A stretch of DNA of 64,000 nt, taken from positions 496,001 to 560,000 of the forward strand of contig NJBM01000001.1 of NCBI GenBank assembly GCA_005223045.1. The letters run 5' to 3'. Origin of the DNA: Planctomycetes bacterium B3_Pla. GTDB lineage: Bacteria > Planctomycetota > Phycisphaerae > Sedimentisphaerales > Anaerobacaceae. The first letter of the stretch is position 1; every line of letters starts with the position of its first letter. The position numbers were made by a program, and so were the translations under genes. This document shows, in pieces, positions 10,467-17,228 of the stretch. The notes under the pieces were generated by a model. The model searched no databases. It had not been told where the DNA came from and saw nothing but the letters and a program-made list of their open reading frames with translations.

Positions 10467-11801
10467 TCACGTTCTTAACGGCGGCAAATCATTGCCGAAA
10501 GCCTCCTGTATCCACTGGAACATTTCGTCGTCCGAAATCATCGACACCCTGTCGGCCGCATATTCGGCGTCGATTCTGTCCTTGACCCTTGTGATGCGCG
10601 GGTCGTGCTTGGGGATTTCAGTCTCGTACCTGGCCTCGATCCAGTGCTTGATGCCCGCCGCTCCGGTCTTATCGGTGATCGCCACGCCGATCGGGCGGTT
10701 GAGCAGCTTCTTCGTATCGAAACAATTGTATATTTCTTCGTTTTTCAACAAGCCGTCTGCGTGAATGCCGGCCCGCGTGACATTAAAATCTCTTCCGACC
10801 AGCGGATAGTTGCGTGGAATTTCAAGGTCAAGCTCCTTTTCGGCGTACTCGGCCAGTTCGGTGATGGCCGCATAGTTGACGCCCTCGGTCATTCCTTTGA
10901 GCTGGGCGTGCTCGACGACCAGCGCTTCCAGAGGAGGATTGCCCGTTCGCTCGCCGTTGCCGAATATCGCGGCATTGGCGGCGCAGCAGCCATAAAGCCA
11001 TGCCGTCGCGGCATTCACCTGGACCTTATGAAAATCGTTATGACCGTGCCATTCGAGCCATTCGGACGGGACCCCGATTTCTCGAAGTCCGTGGATGAGT
11101 TTCGGGATGCTCCGAGGCAGGGCTACCCCCGCCCACGGCAGGCCGAAACCGAGAGTATCACAAAGGCGAATCTTGACCGGCTTGTCATATTCCCCGGCAA
11201 GCTTCATCAACTCGGCGGCAAAGGGCAGCACGAAGCCTTCGTAGTCGGCTCGCGTTATGTCCTCGAAGTGGCATCGCGGAATGACGCCGCTATCCAGAGC
11301 GGCTCTGGCAATATCCAGATACGAACTCATCGCCTGGGCCCGGGCCTTTCGCAGCTTGAGGAATATGTGGTAGTCGCTCGCCGAGGTCAGAATGCCGGTT
11401 TCGCCAAGTCCCATTTGCGAGACGAGCTTAAAATCGGCCGAAACGGCTCTTATCCAGCCTGTTATCTCGGGAAATTTGTAACCTCGCTCCTGGCAAAGCT
11501 CTACGGCTTCTCTGTCGCGCTGCGAATACAAGAAGAACTCGCACTGGCGGATCAGGCCGGTCCCGCCGTCTATTTCGTGCAATAAGTCGAAAATTCTGAG
11601 GATTTGCTCGGGCTTATAGGGCGGCCTGGCCTGCTGACCGTCGCGAAAAGTCGTATCCGTTATCCAAATTTTCTCCGGAATATCGTACTCGACTTTTTCG
11701 TCGTCGAATACTACGCCCGGAAATTCAGTATAAGGAAACATCTGGCGATGCAGGTTCGGTTTCCCAACATCCAACAGCTTAGCATTTTTATTCACCATCA
11801 T
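10467..11801 (-). CDS. Probable Re-citrate synthase (DRE-TIM metallolyase)
   Basis: A 444-residue member of the homocitrate/isopropylmalate synthase superfamily, which condenses acetyl-CoA with a 2-oxoacid on a divalent metal. The DRE-TIM signature is D49-T-T-F-R53-D54, and the metal-binding HGHND is at residues 252-256. Features remembered from the Clostridium kluyveri Re-citrate synthase are present: RDGQQARPPY, RQCEFFLYSQRDR, CHFEDITRAD and FGNGERTGNPPLEA. The C-terminal regulatory (LeuA dimer) domain of isopropylmalate synthase is missing. It is therefore more likely to make citrate from oxaloacetate in an anaerobe than leucine precursors. Start ATG 11801 has GGAG at 11806-11809. The HAD gene follows. 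Homocitrate synthase is the main alternative. Confidence 0.68.
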   Translation of the reverse strand: MMVNKNAKLLDVGKPNLHRQMFPYTEFPGVVFDDEKVEYDIPEKIWITDTTFRDGQQARPPYKPEQILRIFDLLHEIDGGTGLIRQCEFFLYSQRDREAVELCQERGYKFPEITGWIRAVSADFKLVSQMGLGETGILTSASDYHIFLKLRKARAQAMSSYLDIARAALDSGVIPRCHFEDITRADYEGFVLPFAAELMKLAGEYDKPVKIRLCDTLGFGLPWAGVALPRSIPKLIHGLREIGVPSEWLEWHGHNDFHKVQVNAATAWLYGCCAANAAIFGNGERTGNPPLEALVVEHAQLKGMTEGVNYAAITELAEYAEKELDLEIPRNYPLVGRDFNVTRAGIHADGLLKNEEIYNCFDTKKLLNRPIGVAITDKTGAAGIKHWIEARYETEIPKHDPRITRVKDRIDAEYAADRVSMISDDEMFQWIQEAFGNDLPPLRT

Positions 11802-11888
11802 TTATCTCCAAAACATCGCCGGCTGGTAGCCACACGGCAAAACATCCTAATTGTTGTCAGTTCTGTTTCGTACTCGATATACGAGCAA

Positions 11889-11971
11889 TAGCCGAGGTGG
11901 GAGTCGAACCCACACGCCCTAACGGGCAGGGGATTTTAAGTCCCCAGCGTCTGCCATTCCGCCACTCGGCC
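11889..11971 (-). tRNA. tRNA-Leu (TAA)
   Basis: An 83-nt class II tRNA on the minus strand. The acceptor stem is GGCCGAG paired with CTCGGCT, with a G-T wobble at the end and discriminator A. The anticodon stem GGGGA/TCCCC holds loop CTTAAAA, giving anticodon TAA. A long variable arm (TGCCCGTTAGGGCG) and the T-arm GTGGGTTCGACTCCCAC are present. No CCA is encoded. Confidence 0.95.
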
Positions 11972-11974
11972 AGA

Positions 11975-12080
11975 TACCCCGTATGGCGTATTGCGTCGTG
12001 CGTATTGCGTAACGAAACGATTGACGATGGATGTCTCGTCTCTCGTATTGCGTAACACGCACGACGCACGACGAGTATAT
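11975..12080. repeat. Low-complexity GTATTGCGT / TCTCGT repeat cluster
   Basis: Between tRNA-Leu and the TPR gene lie many partial copies of short words such as GTATTGCGT, GTAACGAAACG, TCTCGTCTCTCG and ACGCACGACG. They match the tracts at the 5' ends of thrC, HAD and isomerase genes and in the spacer near 57.3-57.6 kb. No gene is supported in 11.97-12.26 kb. Confidence 0.45.
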
Positions 12081-12264
12081 GCGAGAAGCCTGTGTTTATC
12101 AAAGGAAAAAGAGGTTCTTCCGGATAATGCGCAGGTGCACATAGATCTGACAAGGGATTTTCCACCAATTGAAGCGGCATTCTGACTCGATAACATGACA
12201 TTCCCGATGCAATGACACAGTCCATCGCTGCGTCAAACAGGACGCAGACGAGTGTGAGGGAAGA

Positions 12265-13641
12265 TTAGCGAGTGAAGTTCTTGAGAGTGGATTGAAGCCG
12301 GGTGCGACGGAGAAGATCCATTGTCCGCTGCTTTATGCGGGCCATGCTGACTTTGCGGCCGAGCTCCTTTAGCTGCGGATCGTCGGCGTCCAGGTCCCGT
12401 GCCTTCTTTATTCTCTCTGCGGCCTCGGTTAATCTGCCCATATCGAGGCAGACGAAGGCCGAGTCTCTTAACGTGGGGACATGATCGTCCCTGATATCGA
12501 GTGCGTGGGCGAAAAGCTCGGCGGCATCGTCAAGCTCTTCCTTCAGGACGCTGATGACTCCAAGGTAGTAATAGGCGTCCGCGTCTGCGTTGTCCGTGTC
12601 GATTGCTCGCAACATGCAGTGCGTCGCGCAGCCGAGATCGCCGAGCGTCAGGAACATCGACCCCATAGAAACCAATGTGTGCCCATCCTCCGAAGCCAGT
12701 TTCATCTCGGAGAGCAGGTGAGTTCTGGCCTCCGTTTTTTCGTCTTTCGCCAATGCGATTTGAGCCAGCCTGTAGCACGGGCCCCGGAGCGTATTATCTT
12801 TCTCAAGGGCCTTGTTGTACAGCTCGGCCGCCCGCTCGCAGTCGCCGGCGTTGAAGGCGATTTCCCCAAGATAGAACAAAGCCGGCGCGAAGACCGGGTC
12901 CAGCTCGAGAATTCTGTTGAACTTCTCCTTTGCCGATTCGATATCACCTGTTTCGAGCAGGGACAGGCCAAAATCGAAAATGACATCGATATCGCCCGGG
13001 CTGATGCGAAGTTCGGCCAGAAAATGCTCCCGGCTCTCTTTGATCTTGCCGTCCGACCAGTAAGCCTGCGCAATTCGGTAGTTAATCTGCGGGTGGGTCG
13101 GATCAAGCTCAGCCGTTCGCAGCCAGCAGCGAATAGCCCTTTTGTACTCGCCGCGGGCAAACAGACTGTTGCCGATATTGTAATAGCACAATGAACAATC
13201 CGGCTTTATCTGCTGAGCAAGATAGAACATCTGCTCGGCCAGGTCGTGCAGACCCATCTCTGCATAGACAATTATGCGATTGCAGTAGGACTGCTCGAAT
13301 CCGGAATCCAATTCCTGGATATGCTCGAAAGTGTCGATAGCCAGGTCGTATCGGGCTGTACGGGTGTAATCGATCGCCAGGGAGTTCAATATCTCCAGAT
13401 CGTCGGGACTAAGCTGTAAAGCGGTTTCGTATTCGCTTATAGCGTCGTCAAACCGGCTAATGGCGTCCAGAGTGAGCGCCTTATCGAAATGCCACGAACC
13501 GTTGGCGGGATTTATCTCGAGGGCCGTCTCCAGCTCGTCAAGGGCCTGCGACATCTTGCCGTCTTCGTAAAGCTCAAAAGCCTTGCGAGCCTTGTTCTCG
13601 GCTTTGTCGTAGGAACCGAATTCCATATCATCGAAAATCAT
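12265..13641 (-). CDS. Tetratricopeptide-repeat protein
   Basis: A 458-residue protein built almost entirely of TPR units, at least ten, with the usual spacing of about 34 residues (for example ALDELETALEINPANGSWHFDKAL and AISEYETALQLSPDDLEILNSLA). Such solenoids serve as protein-protein scaffolds. No signal peptide or membrane segment is present, so it should be cytoplasmic. ATG 13641 (MIFDDMEF) is chosen because AAGG lies eight bases upstream. A GTG two codons earlier is possible. It is transcribed divergently from ribH. A specific partner cannot be named. Confidence 0.88.
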   Translation of the reverse strand: MIFDDMEFGSYDKAENKARKAFELYEDGKMSQALDELETALEINPANGSWHFDKALTLDAISRFDDAISEYETALQLSPDDLEILNSLAIDYTRTARYDLAIDTFEHIQELDSGFEQSYCNRIIVYAEMGLHDLAEQMFYLAQQIKPDCSLCYYNIGNSLFARGEYKRAIRCWLRTAELDPTHPQINYRIAQAYWSDGKIKESREHFLAELRISPGDIDVIFDFGLSLLETGDIESAKEKFNRILELDPVFAPALFYLGEIAFNAGDCERAAELYNKALEKDNTLRGPCYRLAQIALAKDEKTEARTHLLSEMKLASEDGHTLVSMGSMFLTLGDLGCATHCMLRAIDTDNADADAYYYLGVISVLKEELDDAAELFAHALDIRDDHVPTLRDSAFVCLDMGRLTEAAERIKKARDLDADDPQLKELGRKVSMARIKQRTMDLLRRTRLQSTLKNFTR

Positions 13642-13766
13642 AAACACACCTTAACTCTGTTGTCAGGCAAGCGAAGAACCAACAACGCATTTATCGCCCA
13701 CAAAATACCGTCGCCTTAGCAGTTTCCGGGCGCTTCGCGGGCTTTTTGTCCGCGGCAAAATTTTGC

Positions 13767-13795
13767 TGGAAATCTCATCTATAAGCCCTTATAAT
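13767..13795 (+). promoter_or_regulatory. Promoter P1 upstream of ribH
   Basis: TGGAAA at 13767-13772 is followed by a 17-base spacer and a perfect TATAAT at 13790-13795. A transcript would begin near 13802 and run straight into the hairpin at 13831-13862. The same -35, spacing and -10 recur 97 bases downstream. Confidence 0.55.
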
Positions 13796-13830
13796 TGAGA
13801 AAGTTAGCTTTCAGCACCAAAGCGGCGCGG

Positions 13831-13862
13831 GCCGGAGTTCTTTTGGCGCCGGCCTGTTTTTC
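13831..13862 (+). terminator. Terminator-like hairpin between the two ribH promoters
   Basis: GGCCGG at 13831-13836 pairs with CCGGCC at 13850-13855 and is followed by TGTTTTT. It is placed to stop transcripts from P1 about 60 nt after their start, before P2. No known riboflavin (FMN) aptamer core is visible. It may act as an attenuator or simply end a short RNA. Confidence 0.5.
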
Positions 13863-13863
13863 T

Positions 13864-13892
13864 GGAAAGCCGTCGCTTATAGTCTTATAATA
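13864..13892 (+). promoter_or_regulatory. Promoter P2 of ribH-nusB
   Basis: TGGAAA at 13864-13869, a 17-base spacer and TATAAT at 13887-13892. The expected start is near 13899, about 68 bases before the ribH ATG. It is the more likely driver of ribH-nusB because no hairpin intervenes. Confidence 0.6.
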
Positions 13893-13966
13893 CGTGGTCC
13901 AAAAAGCAGCACACGGTGAGCAGGAATCTGACGCCGTGCGCGACAATTATTTGGAGAAGCAAAGCC

Positions 13967-14434
13967 ATGATTAAAGAGATAAAAGGCCAGTTGACGGCCG
14001 GCAAAGGCAGTTACGCTATTGTAGTCAGCAGGTTCAACGAATTCATAACCTCAAAGCTGCTTGCCGGTGCGATAGACTGTCTTGTGCGTCACGGCGCTGC
14101 CGACGAGCAGGTATCCGTAATCTGGGTGCCTGGCGCCTGTGAGATTACGCAGGCCTGCAAGAAGCTCGCCGACAGTGGCAAGTACGTTGCGATCATCTGT
14201 CTCGGCGCGGTCATCCGAGGACAGACAGCCCATTACGATTATGTCTGCCAGCAGGTTGTCCGGGGTATAGGGCAAATCAATTACGATTCGGCCACGCCGG
14301 CGGCATTTGGCGTTCTGACCTGTGAGACGCTCGAGCAGGCAGTGGAAAGGGCCGGGACAAAAAGGGGCAACGCCGGCGCCGACGCGGCATTGACAGCAAT
14401 GGAAATGGCCAACGTGATGGAACAGATAGGTTGA
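13967..14434 (+). CDS. ribH: 6,7-dimethyl-8-ribityllumazine synthase RibH
   Basis: Condenses 5-amino-6-ribitylaminouracil with 3,4-dihydroxybutanone phosphate, the penultimate riboflavin step, usually as a 60-mer icosahedral shell. The 155-residue protein has family-typical length and motifs: VVSRFNEFIT, WVPGACEI, CLGAVIRGQTAHYDYVC, and GVLTCETLEQA. Start ATG 13967 has GGAG at 13953-13956, and the frame open upstream to 13916 is not supported by homology. It is followed by nusB after 82 bases, the classic bacterial ribH-nusB pairing. The other pathway gene found here, ribD, is at 2.5 kb. Confidence 0.95.
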   Translation: MIKEIKGQLTAGKGSYAIVVSRFNEFITSKLLAGAIDCLVRHGAADEQVSVIWVPGACEITQACKKLADSGKYVAIICLGAVIRGQTAHYDYVCQQVVRGIGQINYDSATPAAFGVLTCETLEQAVERAGTKRGNAGADAALTAMEMANVMEQIG

Positions 14435-14516
14435 GCCGTAGGGACGGGCAATAGATTTGGAATTTCCGATTTTCGATTGACACGCAACAAATCGGCAATT
14501 GACAATAGGCCCTACC

Positions 14517-14930
14517 ATGAACATGGACAGAAGAACACGGGCCAGGGAACTGACGATGCAGGCATTATACCAACTCGATGTGCAGGGGCCGGATGTGCTT
14601 GAGTCTTTAGGCTCATTCTTTGCCGAAGCAGACGCGGACGATTTTACATGCAAACTCGCCTCGGACTGGACAAAAGGGACGTGGGAAAATTTGAAGCAGT
14701 GTGACGAGTTGATAACCGCCTCGACAATCAAATGGCAATTCACGAGGCTCTCGCCTGTGGACAGGAACATTCTGAGACTGGCGGTCTATCAGTTGAAATT
14801 CTGCGATGACATACCGCCCAAGGTCGTGATAAATGAGGCCATCGAGCTGGCAAAAAAGTTCAGCAGCGACAAGGCACCGGGATTTGTTAATGGTGTGCTC
14901 GACGCCATTTTGAAAAAATTAGAAATTTAG
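14517..14930 (+). CDS. nusB: Transcription antitermination factor NusB
   Basis: A 137-residue all-helical RNA-binding protein that works with S10 (NusE) at boxA in rRNA antitermination. Typical sequence features are the arginine-rich N-terminus (RRTRARELTMQALYQLD), SPVDRNILRLAVYQL and the C-terminal NEAIELAKKFSSDKAPGFVNGVLDAI. The start is ATG 14517 or the ATG two codons later. Neither has a strong Shine-Dalgarno, and the 80 bases before it are the AT-rich GATTTTCGATTGA type of repeat. It is downstream of ribH and 40 bases upstream of parA. Confidence 0.95.
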   Translation: MNMDRRTRARELTMQALYQLDVQGPDVLESLGSFFAEADADDFTCKLASDWTKGTWENLKQCDELITASTIKWQFTRLSPVDRNILRLAVYQLKFCDDIPPKVVINEAIELAKKFSSDKAPGFVNGVLDAILKKLEI

Positions 14931-14944
14931 ACAAGAGTGCGAAG

Positions 14945-14960
14945 GTGGGGCAAACCCCAC
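14945..14960. repeat. GTGGGG-CAAA-CCCCAC palindrome
   Basis: A perfect 6-bp stem with a CAAA loop lies between nusB and parA, inside a GAAGGTGGGGC...CCTACC context. It resembles the palindromes at 33.07 kb and in other spacers here. It lacks a T tail, so a dispersed repeat is more likely than a terminator. Confidence 0.5.
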
Positions 14961-14970
14961 CCTACCGACT

Positions 14971-16095
14971 ATGAGGACGATTGCGATACTAAACCAAAAA
15001 GGGGGAGTGGGCAAGACGACGACGGCGGCCAATACCGCTGCCGCCCTTGCTGTGGCCGGCTCGAAGGTGGTCGTCATTGATCTTGACCCTCAGGCACATC
15101 TGACTATACACCTCGGCCTCGAACCGCAAACCATCGAGGCAAGCTCCTACAAGGTCATGACTCAGTCGGCCACGTTCGAAGAGCAAATCTTGCGCGTGCG
15201 CCCCAATCTCTGGCTGCTGCCGGCAAACATCAACCTGGTCGGCGCCGAAAGCGAGCTGGTCAGTGTCGTCGGAAGGGAAACCATCCTGCGAGAGGCCCTC
15301 GAATCAAGCCGGGACAAGTTCGATTACTGTCTCATCGACTGTGCCCCTTCCCTGGGTCTGCTGACACTCAACGCCCTTGCCGCCGCCGAGGAGGTTTTGA
15401 TTCCTCTGCAACCTCATTTCCTGGCCCTGCAGGGATTAGGAAAACTGCTTCAGACCATCGAGCTTGTCAACAAAAGAATCAACCCGAATCTCAAGGTCAA
15501 GGGTATCCTGCTTTGCATGTACGACAGCCGGGCATCGCTTCCCAACGAAGTAAGGGCCGATATCAAGCAATTCCTCAACAACGCGCGCGGCACCGACAGC
15601 GCTTGGGCGCAGGCCCGGATCGTGCCGACTCTTATCCGAAGAAACATCAAACTCGCCGAGGCGCCCAGCTACGGCCAAACAATTTTCGAATACGAGCAGA
15701 ATTGCAACGGCGCCGAGGATTACAAGAAAGTAGCCGAATTCGTACATTCTCAATACTCGATCCCGATGAACGTCGATCGGGATACTCCCGGCGCGCCGGG
15801 ACTCGATGCTCGCGAGAATCGAGAGACGAAAGACTCCCGAAAGGGACACCTTACGGCGGAGAAACGAAAACTGATGCCGATTGACGATTTGCGATTGAGG
15901 ATTGCCGAATTGAAATCGAAAATCGAAAGTCGTAATTCGCAATTGGCCGAACCGACGCCGATTGACGATTTGCGATTGAGGATTGCCGAATTGAAATCGA
16001 AAATCGAAAGTCGTAATTCGCAATCCTTCGACTCTGCTCAGGATGGTGAGCATGTCGAACCATTGACCAAACCGACGCCGCAGCATGATTCGTGA
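14971..16095 (+). CDS. ParA-family ATPase with a repeat-derived C-terminal tail
   Basis: A 374-residue Walker-type ATPase of the ParA/Soj/MinD group used in DNA or cargo positioning. The deviant Walker A is KGGVGKTT at residues 10-17, Walker A' is VVVIDLDPQAH, and Walker B is YCLIDCAPSLGLLT. The normal family domain ends near residue 262. The remaining 110 residues are hydrophilic and encoded by dispersed intergenic repeats, including two copies of PIDDLRLRIAELKSKIES spaced 27 residues apart and an SFDSAQD segment. No parB follows, so this is an orphan ParA. The start ATG 14971 has no clear Shine-Dalgarno, but MRTIAILNQKGG is the family N-terminus. Confidence 0.9.
   Translation: MRTIAILNQKGGVGKTTTAANTAAALAVAGSKVVVIDLDPQAHLTIHLGLEPQTIEASSYKVMTQSATFEEQILRVRPNLWLLPANINLVGAESELVSVVGRETILREALESSRDKFDYCLIDCAPSLGLLTLNALAAAEEVLIPLQPHFLALQGLGKLLQTIELVNKRINPNLKVKGILLCMYDSRASLPNEVRADIKQFLNNARGTDSAWAQARIVPTLIRRNIKLAEAPSYGQTIFEYEQNCNGAEDYKKVAEFVHSQYSIPMNVDRDTPGAPGLDARENRETKDSRKGHLTAEKRKLMPIDDLRLRIAELKSKIESRNSQLAEPTPIDDLRLRIAELKSKIESRNSQSFDSAQDGEHVEPLTKPTPQHDS
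15877..16024 (+). repeat. Two in-frame copies of a 67-bp repeat, period 81 bp
   Basis: Positions 15877-15943 and 15958-16024 are identical. They consist of GATTGACGATTTGCGATTG-like AT-rich words that also occur, in degenerate form, in the spacer before nusB (about 14.45-14.51 kb). Because 81 is divisible by three, both copies keep the parA frame open. Confidence 0.85.
16024..16059. repeat. TTCGAC...GTCGAA palindromic repeat inside parA
   Basis: TTCGAC at 16027-16032 is inverted at 16054-16059, with an inner CTCA/TGAG pair. It encodes SFDSAQDGEHVE in ParA. A related copy with 9-bp arms lies in the spacer at 61006-61048. Confidence 0.7.
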
Positions 16096-16133
16096 TGCGT
16101 CCTCCCTATGGGACGCCTAATCACGATTGTCTC

Positions 16134-17021
16134 TTATCGGGACTGCATCCAGTCGGAGCAACGAGTCATCCAGCTTGCAACGGCCCCTTTTTCGGCGCCT
16201 GGCCCGAATCCATGACCGCCCTTTTCGTAGATGTGCATCTCTGCCGGCACGTTGGCCTTTCGCAGCGCAAGGTAGAAATAGATGCTGTTCTCGGGCGGCA
16301 CAGGTTTATCGTCATTGGCGTGGACCAAAAACGTCGGCGGCGTTTCGGACGTCACCTGTTTTTCGTTGGACAGATTCTCAACAAGCTCTGAGTCCGGATT
16401 TTCACCCAACAGATTTCTTCGCGAACCCTTGTGCGTGAACGATTCGGTAAATGAAACTACCGGATACATAAGGATCATAAAGTCAGGCCGACAACTGCTG
16501 CGGTCTATCGTATCTCTTGCATCACTGTAGCGATTCTGAAAGTGTGTGCCTGCGCTCGACGCCAGATGCCCGCCTGCCGAGAAGCCCATAATCCCGATAC
16601 GGCCGGGATCGATGTTCCACCGCTTTGCGCCGCTGCGAACCATCCTGACGGCTCGCTGGGCGTCCTGCAGCGGGGCTGGATGACGATAACCTGCACCACT
16701 CCTGCTGTGGCGATACTTGAGAATAAAGCCGGCAACGCCGAACGAGTTGAGCCACCGGGCGATTTGATGCCCCTCGTGGTCCATGGCCAGGTGGCCGTAG
16801 CCGCCGCCGGGGCAGATTACCACCGCAGCGCCGGCGGCCTTGTCCTCTTCCGGCAGATAGATGGTCAGCGTCGGCTTGTCGCCGTCATCGTCGCCTTTTG
16901 CGCCCGGTGCACCGTCGGGCCAGAGCAGCTCGACTTTGTGCGAATCTGCCGCCAGGGCTGTTGACGCCACCATCATCGATGTAATAACACAAACAGAAGT
17001 TACTCTAAAGTACAGGTTCAT
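16134..17021 (-). CDS. Secreted alpha/beta-hydrolase (carbohydrate esterase-like)
   Basis: A 295-residue exported esterase of the BD-FAE/acetyl-xylan-esterase-like type. A signal peptide covers about residues 1-25 (ending STALAADS). The oxyanion segment is VICPGGGYGHLAM, and the nucleophile is S148 in GFSAGGH. The late Asp and His are in HANDDKPVPP and GGHGFG. It probably removes acetyl or feruloyl groups from plant or algal polysaccharides. AGGAG lies well placed before ATG 17021. It is divergent from the HZS-alpha-like gene and about 40 bases from the end of parA, which is convergent. Confidence 0.85.
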   Translation of the reverse strand: MNLYFRVTSVCVITSMMVASTALAADSHKVELLWPDGAPGAKGDDDGDKPTLTIYLPEEDKAAGAAVVICPGGGYGHLAMDHEGHQIARWLNSFGVAGFILKYRHSRSGAGYRHPAPLQDAQRAVRMVRSGAKRWNIDPGRIGIMGFSAGGHLASSAGTHFQNRYSDARDTIDRSSCRPDFMILMYPVVSFTESFTHKGSRRNLLGENPDSELVENLSNEKQVTSETPPTFLVHANDDKPVPPENSIYFYLALRKANVPAEMHIYEKGGHGFGPGAEKGAVASWMTRCSDWMQSR

Positions 17022-17228
17022 TTCTTTCGCTCCTAAAAAAAAACTTGCATTTTTTCGCCTTGGTCTTAGTGTAACCTGTATTCATAGAATTCAGTATCGA
17101 AAAATCTGTTAACCATCGCCAGTTCGCAGTTGTCCCGGTAAAAATTTATGTATTTTTCCCGGAGATCGGGTATAATGAACCAATAATTTGTTGTGATATG
17201 ATAACATTTATCGAGGGTATGTTTTGTG

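Noticed and set aside
10605-11585. 326-residue plus-strand frame opposite the citrate-synthase-like gene
   Set aside because: It lies wholly inside a gene with intact DRE-TIM motifs and a good ribosome site. The composition is that of an antisense shadow.
13650-13966. FMN riboswitch before ribH
   Set aside because: The conserved RFN core sequences are not visible. Only hairpins and two promoters can be supported.
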